Assembly: GCA_037127315.1 (NCBI GenBank)
Contig: JBBBDQ010001457.1
Span: forward strand, 62,001-126,000
DNA: 64,000 nucleotides
Origin: Ascarosepion bandense
Taxonomy: Eukaryota; Mollusca; Cephalopoda; Sepiida; Sepiidae
Reading direction: 5' to 3'
Shown here: one piece after another, positions 1 to 11,285 of the stretch
How positions within the stretch are numbered: position 1 is the stretch's first letter
Layout of the letters: each line of letters begins with the position of its first letter
Translations under genes and position numbers: made by a program
Notes under the pieces: model-generated
Databases searched by the model: none
The model's input: only the letters and a program-made list of their open reading frames with translations
Told to the model about the DNA's origin: nothing

Positions 1-770
1 AAATATTGAGAAAGTTCAACATGACTGACTGAAATGAGGCAGTATTTACAGCATTTGCATTATTTGGACAATTGTCCTCATCTTTGTTGCCATTTGTACG
101 ACGTTTAATAATAGATCATTCTATTTGTCTATATTTCTGAGATGAGGCAGTATTTACAGTATTTACATTATTCGGACAATTGACCTCATCTTTGTTGCCA
201 TTTGTACGACGTTTAATAATAGATCATTCTATTTGTCTATATTTCTGAGATGAGGCAGTATTTACAGTATTTACATTATTCGGACAATTGTCCTCATCTT
301 TGTTGCCATTTGTACGACGTTTAATAATAGATCATTCTATTTGTCTATATTTCTGAGATGAGGTAGTATTTACATTATTTACATTATTCGGACAATTGAC
401 CTCATCTTTCTTGCCATTTGTACGACGTTTAATAATAGATCATTCTATTTGTCTATGTTTCTTAGATGAGGTAGTATTTACAGTATTTACATTATTCGGA
501 CTATTGTTTTCATCTTTGTTGCCATTTGTACGACGTTTAATAATAGATCATTGTATTTGTCTATATTTCTGAGATGAGGTAGTATTTACATTATTTACAT
601 TATTCGGACAATTGACCTCATCTTTGTTGCCATTTGTACGACGTTTAATAATAGATCATTCTATTTGTCTATGTTTCTTAGATGAGGTAGTATTTACAGT
701 ATTTACATTATTTGGACTATTGTCCTCATCTTTGTTGCCACTTGTTCGCTCCGGCTTTCTTCAGGTGCTA
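1..770. repeat. 108-bp tandem repeat, about 7 copies
   Basis: The motif gtacgacgtttaataatag recurs at about 96, 204, 312, 420, 528 and 636, an exact 108-bp step. Each unit carries tgaggcagtatttaca, attcggacaattg and catctttgttgcc. Copies differ by scattered substitutions. The array starts before the window and degrades after about 735, where the sequence turns into 'cgctccggctttcttcagg'. The 103-codon frame across its end has no recognisable protein content. Confidence 0.9.
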
Positions 771-1110
771 GGAATCTCGAACCGGACCGTTTATTTATAC
801 TATATTTATACACTGATATGCTCAAGGAACCAATGGATAAAAGAGTTAGTTAGATCCAATGACTTGATCAAAAGAGTTGTGAGTTCAATACCTGACTACA
901 GCAGTGGTGAACAAACAACTTAAAGATCTGAGTTAATATCCGAAAGTGGCATGACACATGGGACAAGAATGATATACCCCAGTGATCAATATAAAGGGTT
1001 CGGTCCGAAATTCTAAAACACCTGAAGAAGTCTGGAGCGTACAACGGCCGAAACGTCGTAAATATGACAATAAAGATGTGAACAACAGTCCGAACAATGT
1101 ATATAAATCT
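701..1110. repeat. Inverted repeat with ~100-bp arms
   Basis: The arm at about 701-795 (ttcggact-like, catcttt, cgctccggctttcttcagg, gaaccggacc) is matched in reverse complement by about 992-1108 (ggttcggtccg, cctgaagaagtctggagcg, acgacgttt in antisense, agtccgaacaatg). The arms are diverged and separated by about 200 bp. The right arm resembles the 108-bp repeat in reverse, so the satellite unit and this inverted repeat probably come from one larger element. The family is not recognised. Confidence 0.65.
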
Positions 1111-1915
1111 AAAATTAATGTCAAAAAAGATAAAGATTTCGTTATCGTTATTGTAACGGTCTAACAATATAACCATTTTGAGACATGTTCCAAAAAAGAG
1201 CTCTCTGTCTATAAGAATTTGTCAGCCAAAGCAAAAGGAAACTTCACATTAGCCAAATTAATGGTAATAAAAATATTATCATTGAGGTTACTTGAAGTAA
1301 TATAAAGAGGCATGCTTCTGATACTTGAAATAGTATTTAATCATATTAATGACGATAACTACTTTTGTCTTCTTCTACAAATTAATTTCAAAATTCAAAT
1401 AAAACTATTTTAAATAAGAAGAATAATTGTCACCATTGGGTAGTGAATTCCCCTTACAACTGATGAAACAACAATTTTCAAGTTTATTAGAGTTACAAAC
1501 CCTAGTGCAACCAGGATGGAAGACCTGATCAGATTTCCTGGGCAAAGGTTAGACAGGCCTGATCGTGACTCAGGCCTTTTTATGGATCTCTCCTGCTGGC
1601 CTCTCTGACCTTTTTACAGTCAATATTAGCAGAATGATATGACTAAAGAAAATACAACATCCGGCTCGATTTACATCTCTGGAGCTTGCGGTCACTCCAT
1701 GTCCGATCAGGCCCATGGGAAACAACGCTGGGAAGCAGCTGGACTACAGAAGGCGGAAAAATGTAAATTGCACGACAGAGACATTATAACAATGTCGATA
1801 GATATATTATTGTAGTTGCCTCTCGTTGTCAGAACGTGAAAGTGTCAAATCCAAACACATTGAATGATTGTAGCACTAAGTTCTTGTTTTTAATTAAATA
1901 ACACAACAACAGAGA
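1111..1915. other. No gene recognised; slightly GC-richer patch
   Basis: The stretch is AT-rich, with a GC-richer patch at about 1500-1760 (aggcctgatcgtgactcaggcc; ccatgtccgatcaggccc). No reading frame longer than 60 codons shows a known domain. It may be an old repeat. Confidence 0.4.
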
Positions 1916-2200
1916 TCTAAACTTATTTATAAATGGAACTTGTGTGTGTGTGTGTGTGTGTCCGTTACCTATAGACTCCGAAACGGCTGAACCGATTTTC
2001 TTGAAAATTTACACAGTTGTATTATAAGCGTCTGCGAGTGTTCTTAGCTAGATTTTGTGTCGAGGTACCCCCAATAAATATCGAAAATCGATAATCGAAA
2101 AAATCGGGTTATAGAAGGAATTGTCCGATTTTAATCAAATTTGATACACTCATAGACAAAGATATAAGAAACGATATTCAGAAGTTTCAAGGTCGCCACT
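1916..2200 (+). mobile_element. Helitron 5' end (non-autonomous), truncated
   Basis: It starts 5'-TCTAAACTTATTTATAAATGG after an A, as expected for a Helitron 5' terminus (A|TC). A (TG)n stretch, 'gaaacggctgaaccgatt', 'tcgaggtacccccaa' and 'cgaaaatcgataatcg' follow. The same order recurs at 18361, 34225 (minus), 41644 (minus) and 56885. The copy stops near 2200 ('tttcaaggtcgcc') without the CTAG terminus seen in the complete copies, so it is 3' truncated. Confidence 0.7.
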
Positions 2201-2220
2201 TCCTTTTTTTTTGCACTCAT

Positions 2221-2380
2221 AAAAAGTACAATAATGATAATAAAAAGTACAATAATGATAAAAAAATATAAGAATTATAAAAAGTACAAGAATGATAAAA
2301 AAAAAGTACTGTAATGATAATAAAGAAGTACAGTAATGATAAAAAATGTAAGAATGATAAAATAAAGTACAGTAATGATA
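2221..2380. repeat. AT-rich degenerate tandem repeat
   Basis: Repeated variants of 'aaaaagtacaataatgata' with a period of roughly 20-23 bp. The array lies directly after the truncated Helitron end. Confidence 0.75.
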
Positions 2381-2458
2381 AATTCACACATGTACAGATT
2401 CACGATCATAGACATACGTTCTATCTTAATAAATATTTTAAAACAGTTTATTAAAGCA

Positions 2459-2764
2459 AATACTTCTTTTGTTATAAATCTAATTAATATTACTCACAAT
2501 TGTAGGGTGCTCGTTCTTTGCGGGGTCACCATTCATGTAGAAATGATCGGTCATGCCGGGTACAAGGCCATTTCAAAACATAACCGACAATCCACGCATT
2601 TAAAGATATCATCAGGTTGAAGGAATGGTGGAAAAACCAGAAGTATTTGTTTTTAAAATTAGTGGAATTTTGTTAACTGAACAGAATAACATTAATTGGT
2701 ATGAAGTAAAAATGTTCAAAATATGAAATGTACGTAGTTAATTAATTTGTTAAAGTTAAATGTT
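2459..2764 (+). repeat. Direct repeat copy 1 (~305 bp)
   Basis: The segment from 'aatacttcttttgttataaatc' to 'gttaattaatttgttaaagttaaatg' is repeated in the same orientation at 4908-5213 with about 90% identity by eye. Shared landmarks are 'gggtgctcgttctttbc', 'catgtagaaatg', 'tcatgccrggtacaaggcc', 'gacaatccacgcattt' and 'agatatcatcaggttg'. It could be LTR-like ends of an eroded element or a dispersed repeat. No TG..CA termini are obvious. Confidence 0.8.
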
Positions 2765-2869
2765 CATACGTGCTATCATATGAATATGGCGAATTCAGAA
2801 AGTGTAGAAAGGGAACGAATTCAAATATTCCTAATTACAACGACATTTAATTGATAACTTTAATGTTGT

Positions 2870-2916
2870 CTCTCTCTCTCTCTCTCTCTCTCACTCTGTC
2901 TATCTGCCTGTCTTCC

Positions 2917-2962
<46 letters not shown>
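2870..2962. repeat. (CT)n microsatellite
   Basis: CT dinucleotide tracts interrupted by ctgtctatctgcctgtcttcc. The 83-codon leucine/serine-rich frame across it is a repeat artefact. Confidence 0.9.
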
Positions 2963-2964
<2 letters not shown>

Positions 2965-3253
2965 GTTTTTCTTTGTGTTGTTTGGTTTTGTTTTGTGTTT
3001 ATTTGGATATATGAAATATCAACAGGGTCGAAATGTCAAGCTGGAAAATGCTATCATAATTCTTTTATTTTAATTTTTGTGTTATATATGTGCATGTGTT
3101 AATCATGAATTGTTGGAATTAGGTTTTAACTGTAATGTAACCCACACCTTTTCCATTAGTAGAAGCTAGAAAATCAGATACAAAGGCACAAAGATCTATA
3201 AAGATCGATGTGGAACTAGAATTAGGTTTAACGTCAAAATGCATAAAGTACTG

Positions 3254-3375
3254 GCTTACGGCCATATCACGTTGAATACACAGGTTCTCGCTCGATCGCT
3301 GAAGTTAAGCAACGTTGAGCCTGGTCAGTACTTAGATGGGTGATCGCTTGGGAATACCAGGTGCTGTAAGAGCTT
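3254..3375 (+). pseudogene. 5S rRNA-like sequence (pseudogene or 5S-derived SINE head)
   Basis: About 121 bp align along their whole length with metazoan 5S rRNA: 5' 'ttacggccatatcacgttga', 'aagttaagcaacgttg' (internal box A), 'tcagtacttagatggg' and 'tgggaatacc..gtgctgtaag' at the 3' end. Box A is intact. The box C region (ttagatgggtgatcg) departs from the usual ggatgggtgaccg, and several stem positions have drifted. No T-run terminator follows. The next 7 bp lead straight into a tRNA-derived SINE, so this is probably a retroposed or 5S-headed composite rather than a working 5S gene. Confidence 0.8.
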
Positions 3376-3381
3376 AGTGAC

Positions 3382-3575
3382 GGATGTGCGTTGTGGTGCA
3401 GTGGATATCGGCGCGGAAAGAGAAATCGGTGAGCCGAGTTCGAATTCCAGTTGAATACCCTGCATTCACTTAAGCACTGATACCCTTAGGAAAGGTATTA
3501 GTCCGTCCCTTCCCTCCAGTTATGGGTTGAATAACAGGGTAGGACTTGGGAACCCTGCCCTTAAAAAACAAATCC
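3382..3575 (+). mobile_element. tRNA-derived SINE, 3' truncated
   Basis: The head ggatgtgcgttgtggtgcag contains a Pol III A-box-like motif (tggtgcagtgg). A B box follows (gttcgaattcc at about 3438). The body then has 'cattcacttaagcactgataccctt', 'aggtattagtccgtc', 'ccctccagttatgggttgaat' and 'acagggtagga'. The same family recurs at 24.8, 28.3 (minus), 34.3 and 35.4 kb and elsewhere. This copy ends about 3575, before the conserved stem-loop tail. Confidence 0.85.
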
Positions 3576-4239
3576 CAATGAATCTTGATACTCGAAAAGA
3601 AAAAAGTATTACTAGACAGAAAACTTATATAAAAACAACAATTTATTGTTGAAAGAAAAAGGTATTACCAGCAATAAATAAATAAAATTTAGTTGGCAAT
3701 AAATGACCCGCCGATTGATATGCCATAAAAACAAAATACATAAAGTATTCTATTTTTGAAGATATGCTATTAAAGCTAATTTTCTTCCCCATATTGTACG
3801 ACAGACTCTTCTGAAATGTTTTTCCAACCACCACATATTTATGTTACTCATGTTTTATGACTATGCTTAAAATCAGGGTTTTCTTTGACAGAAAACATAC
3901 TGGCCAAAAATTGAAAATCCCCTAGTATAAGGCGACAAGAACCAATTTTTCTCATCTATGTTTGAGACGAATCATGAACGTTAACATTGAAGATTCCAAT
4001 CTAACACAGGAAATTAAAAAGTACACCGTGCTCGTGGTACTAACTATATCTTTCTCAGGTACTAGCTACCAACCACCGCTACTAGACATACTCTTGAAAG
4101 CGGCCAGTGGAACAATGGAGTTGGCTCTACAATAACCCCAAAGAGTTATCTATAGTTAAACGCACAAAAGACTTTTTAAAATCTAGACCGCAATGTTATG
4201 TCACGGCTTACATCGAGGTCCTGAATACAATGATCAAGA
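3576..4239. other. No gene recognised
   Basis: AT-rich sequence with no domain-bearing frame and no recognised repeat. Confidence 0.4.
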
Positions 4240-4870
4240 TTTGCATTGAAAAGATTGCTATACGCGTTCCATTATGACTTCTCTAGATATAATTTTCACG
4301 ATTATGTCCGCTTCCAGCAAGGAATCAACATCCTCTCTATCCCGGCCAAACTCTTCACACGGATTCTCTTTGACCGCACCCTCTCCCCCATCAAAACTAG
4401 ACGTTACCCCACTTCCGATTACGTTGACTTCTTATCGGAAATTTCCGATAGTATCGAGGAGAGCGTGGCCTCTACATCGCCTTTATCCATTTGAAAGCCA
4501 ACTTCGACGCATTTGACACTGTAAATATCTTGCGGCATCCTCGTCCCACCACCGAAACTCGTCACCCTCTTCACCATGCTCTCCGGTGGCGCTGAGAGTG
4601 TGCAAATCAATGGAAATATATTCGACTGGTTGCCGATTTATTCCACTGCATCAATGACCACCTGATGGATGCAGTGTGCGACCTAACCGACTGGGCTACA
4701 TCGTGGACACGACGTTCTTCTACTGTTAGTTGGTCGGTTTGTGAGGGCTCTCCGCGTCTTCAACGAGAAGGAGACATGGCTTTGGCTGTGTGTCAACTGG
4801 TCGAAGACAAAACGAATGCACGTAGAGACGGCGCCGAGTCACTGTCTATCACTTTTAATCATTCAAATAA
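4240..4870 (+). pseudogene. LINE reverse transcriptase remnant
   Basis: Frame-broken pieces read in the order of a LINE RT. The first is 'GINILSIPAKLFTRILFDRT' (about 4321-4380), the conserved fingers segment before the palm. A degenerate 'KANFDAFDTV' palm segment lies near 4497-4525, 'SGGAESVQINGN' near 4580-4615, and a 'DLFHCINDHLMDAVCDLTDW' stretch near 4637-4695. Several frame changes and stops separate them, so this is a dead fragment. The codons are GC-richer than the flanks. It belongs to a different LINE family from the two families that dominate the window. The exact clade cannot be told. Confidence 0.6.
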
Positions 4871-4907
4871 AAAATTTAATTTAATTTATAGTAATTAAAT
4901 ATGTTAA

Positions 4908-5213
4908 AATACTTCTTTTGTTATAAATCTAATTAATATTACACCCAATTGTAGGGTGCTCGTTCTTTCCGAGGTCACCATTCATGTAGAAATGGTCGGC
5001 CATGCCAGGTACAAGGCCATTTCAAATCATAGCCGACAATCCACGCATTTAAAGATATCATCAGGTTGGAAGAATGGTTGGAAAACAAAAGTGTTTGTTT
5101 TTAAAATTAGTGGAATTTTGTTAAGTGAACAGAATAACATTAATTGGTATGAAGTTAAAATGTTCAAAATAGAAAATGTACGTAGTTAATTAATTTGTAA
5201 GAGTTAAATGCTC
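4908..5213 (+). repeat. Direct repeat copy 2 (~305 bp)
   Basis: Second copy of the segment at 2459-2764, same orientation, about 2.45 kb downstream. The interval holds the 5S-like sequence, a SINE and the LINE RT remnant. Confidence 0.8.
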
Positions 5214-6249
5214 AAAGAGAAACAATAGTAAGAAGTTAAATGAATTCAAAGCTTATAGTTATAAGTAGCAGAACGTGTGTATGTAGAAATATTAACAGGT
5301 TACTAATAAAGTCTGCCTTCCGTTCCTTTTTTATAAACTGCGAGAGAGTGAAAAGGAAGGCGAAGCAATAAAGGAAATTGTACTTATCAGACTTTGGTTT
5401 TTAGAAGTCAGTTGAAGTATCTTGTTGTTGTTGCTGTTCTTTCTTTGGCGGCGTGTGAGTGAAGGCGAAGAATGGAAAATTAAAAGGAGAGGAAGAACGA
5501 ATATATGTCGACGAGACATGACAGGGTCGGCGTCTTGAAATTTCTTCCTTACATTGTGACGAGGAACTTATCAGATTACCGCTCTCATAAGACTGATTCA
5601 TTCTGACTTTATTTGTGTTTTTATAACCATTTAGTTTTGTCACACTGAATTGCTAACTTTTCTTTCAGTTTTGCAAATCGCTTCCTTTCATTGGTTAGAA
5701 AATAAATTTAACATCTGATCGTGAAATCTGGCTTCGTCTTTTCCTTTCAGTATTTTCCTATTTGTTAAAATTAGGATTTCACGCGTAATTGTGAATTTTT
5801 GCCTCGGTCTGAGTTTTTTCCAAAATGTTTTCAGTTATTCAGTTTTCCATTTTTGCGGGTGTGCGATTTTATTTTTTGCGTTTCGGTTAATTGTTGAATG
5901 ATATAGGATTTGTATTCTATACAATCTTTAAAGGTTTCTCCGGTGATTGTTGTTGAGTCAGAGACTAGCAGAGATTCTGATCATATGCATAAATAAAGTT
6001 CTCACTTTCATTCTTCATATTTTTAGGCACCACAGAGAAATGCTAGATTGTAACTTTTGCTATTACTTTTTAGCATTGCATATCTGATTTATGAATTGAA
6101 ATCAATCGGTTATCCAAAATTGTTCGATTGAAGGTCCTAAATAAAATCAGATTGATGATAATAACTTGGATTCTTGGTTAGATTGTGGTTTCCTCTCAAA
6201 GATTGAAATAAGAGTCGTTTTTTTTTGTTGTTTTTTATTCTAATTACAA
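5214..6249. other. No gene recognised
   Basis: No domain-bearing frame. A tail of 'tttttttgttgtttttta' precedes the minisatellite at about 6220. Confidence 0.4.
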
Positions 6250-9200
6250 TAGTCCACCCTCGTCTATTGAACAGGTGAAGAGGATCATCCCTTGTTCCCT
6301 GTTTAGGATGTGGTTTCCGGTTTTCTCTTTTCCTATCTTGTCACTCATTTTTTTTTTCAATTGGAGTAGATAGACTAAACTATCGCCCAGTTCACGCTCC
6401 ACCCTCGTCTATTGAACAGGTGAAGAGGCTCATCCCTTGTTCCCTGTTTAGGATGTGGTTTCCGGTTTTCTCTTTTCTTATCTTGTCACTCATTTTTTTT
6501 TCAATTGGAGTAGATAGACTAAACTATCGCCCGGTTCACACTCCACCCTCGTCTATTGAACAGGTGAAGAGGCTCATCCCTTGTTCCCTGTTTAGGATGT
6601 GGTTTCCGGTTTTCTCTTTTCCTATCTTGTCACTCATTTTTTTTTCAATTGGAGTAGATAGACTAAACTATCGCCCGGTTCACACTCCACCCTCGTCTAT
6701 TGAAGAGGTGAAGAGGCTCATCCCTTGTTCCCTGTTTAGGATGTGGTTTCCGGTTTTCTCTTTTCTTTCTTGTCACTAATTTTTTTTTCAATTGGAGTAG
6801 ATAGACTAAACTATCGCCCAGTTCACACTCCACCCTCGTCTATTGAACAGGTGAGGAGACTCATCCCTTGTTCCCTGTTTAGGATGTGGTTTCCGGTTTT
6901 CTCTTTTCCTATCTTGTCACTCATTTTTTTTTTCAATTGGAGTAGATAGACTAAACTATCGCCCGGTTCACACTCCACCCTCGTCTATTGAACAGGTGAA
7001 GAGGCTCATCCCTTGTTCCCTATTTAGGATGTGGTTTTCGGTTTTCCCTTTTCCTATCTTGTCACTAATTTTTTTTTCAATTGGAGTAGACAGACTAAAC
7101 TATCGCCCAGTTCACACTCCACCCTCGTCTATTGAACAGGTGAAGAGGCCCATCCCTTGTCCCCTGTTTAGGATGTGGTTTCCGGTTTTCTCTTTTCCTA
7201 TCTTGTCACTCTTTTTTTTTCAATTGGAGTAGATAGAATAACTATCGCCCAGTTCACACTCCACCCTCGTCTATTGAACAGGTGAAGAGGCCCATCCCTT
7301 GTCCCCTGTTTAGGATGTGGTTTCCGGTTTTCTCTTTTCTTATCTTGTCACTCTTTTTTTTTCAATTGGAGTAGACAGACTAAACTATAGCCCAGTTCAC
7401 ACTCCACCCTCGTCTATTGAACAGGTGAAGAGGCTCATCCCTTGTCCCCTGTTTAGGATGTGGTTTCCGGTGTTCTCTTTTCTTATCTTGTCACTCTTTT
7501 TTTTTTCAATTGGAGTAGACAGACTAAACTATCGCCCAGTTCACACTCCACCCTCGTCTATTGAACAGGTGAAGAGGCCCATCCCTTGTCCCCTGTTTAG
7601 GATGTGGTTTCTGGTTTTCTCTTTTCTTATCTTGTCACTCTTTTTTTTCAATTGGAGTAGACAGACTAAACTATCGCCCAGTTCACACTCCACCCTCGTC
7701 TATTGAACAGGTGAAGAGGCTCATCCCTTGTCCCCTGTTTAGGATGTGGTTTCCGGTTTTCTCTTTTCTTATCTTGTCACTCATTCTTTTTCAATTGGAG
7801 TAGACAGACTAAACTATAGCCCAGTTCACACTCCACCCTCGTCTATTGAACAGGTGAAGAGGCTCATCCCTTGTTCCCTGTTTAGGATGTGGTTTCCGGT
7901 TTTCTCTTTTCCTATCTTGTCACTCTTTTTTTTTCAATTGGAGTAGATAGAATAACTATCGCCCAGTTCACACTCCACCCTCGTCTATTGAACAGGTGAA
8001 GAGGCCCATCCCTTGTCCCCTGTTTAGGATGTGGTTTCCGGTTTTCTCTTTTCTTATCTTGTCACTCTTTTTTTTTTCAATTGGAGTAGACAGACTAAAC
8101 TATAGCCCAGTTCACACTCCACCCTCGTCTATTGAACAGGTGAAGAGGCTCATCCCTTGTTCCCTGTTTAGGATGTGGTTTCCGGTTTTCTCTTTTCCTA
8201 TCTTGTCACTCATTTTTTTTTTCAATTGGAGTAGATAGACTAAACTATCGCCCGGTTCACACTCCACCCTCGTCTATTGAACAGGTGAAGAGGCTCATCC
8301 CTTGTCCCCTGTTTAGGATGTGGTTTCCGGTTTTCTCTTTTCTTATCTTGTCACTCATTCTTTTTCAATTGGAGTAGACAGACTAAACTATCGCCCGGTT
8401 CACACTCCACCCTCGTCTATTGAACAGGTGAAGAGGCTCATCCCTTGTCCACTGTTTAGGATGTGGTTTCCGGTTTTCTCTTTTCTTATCTTGTCACTCA
8501 TTCTTTTTCAATTGGAGTAGACAGACTAAACTATAGCCCAGTTCACACTCCACCCTCGTCTATTGAACAGGTGAAGAGGCTCATCCCTTGTTCCCTGTTT
8601 AGGATGTGGTTTCCGGTTTTCTCTTTTCCTATCTTGTCACTCTTTTTTTTTCAATTGGAGTAGACAGACTAAACTATAGCCCAGTTCACACTCCACCCTC
8701 GTCTATTGAACAGGTGAAGAGGCTCATCCCTTGTTCCCTGTTTAGGATGTGGTTTCCGGTTTTCTCTTTTCTTATCTTGTCACTCTTTTTTTTTTTCAAT
8801 TGGAGTAGACAGACTAAACTATAGCCCAGTTCACACTCCACCCTCGTCTATTGAACAGGTGAAGAGGCTCATCCCTTGTTCCCTGTTTAGGATGTGGTTT
8901 CCGGTTTTCTCTTTTCCTATCTTGTCACTCATTTTTTTTTCAATTGGAGTAGATAGACTAAACTATCGCCCGGTTCACACTCCACCCTCGTCTATTGAAG
9001 AGGTGAAGGAGGTCTCATCCCTTGTTCCCTGTTTAGGATGTGGTTTCCGGTTTTCTCTTTTCCTATCTTGTCACTCATTTTTTTTTTCAATTGGAGTAGA
9101 TAGACTAAACTATCGCCCAGTTCACACTCCACCCTCGTCTATTGAACAGGTGAGGAGACTCATCCCTTGTTCCCTGTTTAGGATGTGGTTTCCGGTTTTC

Positions 9201-11225
9201 TCTTTTCCTATCTTGTCACTCATTTTTTTTTTCAATTGGAGTAGATAGACTAAACTATCGCCCGGTTCACACTCCACCCTCGTCTATTGAACAGGTGAGG
9301 AGACTCATCCCTTGTTCCCTATCTAGGATGTGGTTTTCGGTTTTCTCTTTTCCTATCTTGTCACTCATTTTTTTTTTCAATTGGAGTAGATAGACTAAAC
9401 TATCGCCCGGTTCACACTCCACCCTCGTCTATTGAACAGGTGAGGAGACTCATCCCTTGTTCCCTATTTAGGATGTGGTTTCCGGTTTTCTCTTTTCCTA
9501 TCTTGTCACTCATTTTTTTTTCAATTGGAGTAGATAGACTAAACTATCGCCCAGTTCACACTCCACCCTCGTCTATTGAACAGGTGAGGAGACTCATCCC
9601 TTGTTCCCTGTTTAGGATGTGGTTTCCGGTTTTCTCTTTTCCTATCTTGTCACTCATTTTTTTTTCAATTGGAGTAGATAGACTAAACTATCGCCCAGTT
9701 CACACTCCACCCTCGTCTATTGAACAGGTGAGGAGACTCATCCCTTGTTCCCTGTTTAGGATGTGGTTTCCGATTTTCTCTTTTCCTATCTTGTCACTCA
9801 TTTTTTTTTTCAATTGGAGTAGATAGACTAAACTATCGCCCGGTTCACACTCCACCCTCGTCTATTGAACAGGTGAAGAGGCTCATCCCTTGTTCCCTAT
9901 TTAGGATGTGGTTTTCGGTTTTCTCTTTTCCTATCTTGTCACTAATTTTTTTTTCAATTGGAGTAGACAGACTAAACTATCGCCCAGTTCACACTCCACC
10001 CTCGTCTATTGAACAGGTGAAGAGGCCCATCCCTTGTCCCCTGTTTAGGATGTGGTTTCCGGTTTTCTCTTTTCCTATCTTGTCACTCTTTTTTTTTCAA
10101 TTGGAGTAGATAGAATAACTATCGCCCAGTTCACACTCCACCCTCGTCTATTGAACAGGTGAAGAGGCCCATCCCTTGTCCCCTGTTTAGGATGTGGTTT
10201 CCGGTTTTCTCTTTTCTTATCTTGTCACTCTTTTTTTTTCAATTGGAGTAGACAGACTAAACTATAGCCCAGTTCACACTCCACCCTCGTCTATTGAACA
10301 GGTGAAGAGGCTCATCCCTTGTCCCCTGTTTAGGATGTGGTTTCCGGTGTTCTCTTTTCTTATCTTGTCACTCTTTTTTTTTTTCAATTGGAGTAGACAG
10401 ACTAAACTATCGCCCAGTTCACACTCCACCCTCGTCTATTGAACAGGTGAAGAGGCCCATCCCTTGTCCCCTGTTTAGGATGTGGTTTCTGGTTTTCTCT
10501 TTTCTTATCTTGTCACTCTTTTTTTTTCAATTGGAGTAGACAGACTAAACTATCGCCCAGTTCACACTCCACCCTCGTCTATTGAACAGGTGAAGAGGCT
10601 CATCCCTTGTCCCCTGTTTAGGATGTGGTTTCCGGTTTTCTCTTTTCCTATCTTGTCACTCTTTTTTTTTCAATTGGAGTAGACAGACTAAACTATAGCC
10701 CAGTTCACACTCCACCCTCGTCTATTGAACAGGTGAAGAGGCTCATCCCTTGTTCCCTGTTTAGGATGTGGTTTCCGGTTTTCTCTTTTCTTATCTTGTC
10801 ACTCTTTTTTTTTTCAATTGGAGTAGACAGACTAAACTATAGCCCAGTTCACACTCCACCCTCGTCTATTGAACAGGTGAAGAGGCTCATCCCTTGTTCC
10901 CTGTTTAGGATGTGGTTTCCGGTTTTCTATTTTCCTATCTTGTCACTCTTTTTTTTTCAATTGGAGTAGATAGACTAAACTATCGCCCGGTTCACACTCC
11001 ACCCTCGTCTATTGAACAGGTGAAGAGGCTCATCCCTTGTTCCCTGTTTAGGATGTGGTTTCCGGTTTTCTCTTTTCCTATCTTGTCACTCATTTTTTTT
11101 TTCAATTGGAGTAGATAGACTAAACTATCGCCCAGTTCACACTCCACCCTCGTCTATTGAACAGGTGAAGAGGCCCATCCCTTGTTCCCTGTTCAGGATG
11201 TGGTTTCCGGTTTTCTCTTTCCCAA
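6250..11225 (+). repeat. ~143-bp minisatellite, about 35 units
   Basis: Tandem units of 143-145 bp. Each runs ccaccctcgtctattgaac, 'aggtgaagaggctcatccc', 'ttgt(t/c)ccctgtttaggatg', 'tggtttccggttttctc', 'ttgtcactcat' plus a T-run of variable length, 'caattggagtagatagac' and 'taaactatcgcccrgttcac'. Unit variants (aggctc/aggccc/gagactc; tagata/tagaca; tatcg/tatag) recur in blocks, so multi-unit segments were duplicated. For example, much of 6850-7930 is repeated at 9740-10700. The apparent 60-130-residue proteins arise because units are not a multiple of three and carry T-run length changes; they are not genes. Single and triple units occur in reverse at 26.2 and 37.9-38.3 kb. Confidence 0.95.
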
Positions 11226-11285
11226 TCCCTTATGTAGCCCTCTACACATCAGTGGGGTTACCGCCTTGCTCGGGGTGACATGATT
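11226..11285 (+). mobile_element. LINE-type 3' terminus at the end of the minisatellite
   Basis: 'ttatgtagccctctacacat', 'cagtggggttaccgcc' and 'ttgctcggggtgacatga' form a ~55-nt terminus followed by an A-rich tail (gaaaaaaataaaataaaa). The same terminus closes the Jockey/CR1-like LINEs at 31.5 (minus) and 60.55 kb (minus), the LINE tail at 19.2 kb (minus), and the short minisatellite elements at 26.1 and 37.8 kb (minus). The array therefore sits in the 3' region of a plus-oriented retroelement. Confidence 0.75.

Noticed and set aside
1015..1065. Hammerhead-like core ctgaaga .. gaaac next to the inverted repeat
   Set aside because: Although CTGANGA and GAAA occur in order, stem II does not pair at its base and the flanks do not form stem I.
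2851..3102. 83-residue Leu/Ser protein
   Set aside because: Translation of a (CT)n microsatellite.
3254..3375. Active 5S rRNA gene
   Set aside because: Box C and stem positions have drifted, no T-run terminator follows, and it is single with a SINE attached.
6420..11118. Many 66-129-residue forward frames repeating RLIPCSLFRMWFPVFSF
   Set aside because: They are translations of the 143-bp minisatellite. Frames change with T-run length and no unit has a proper gene context.
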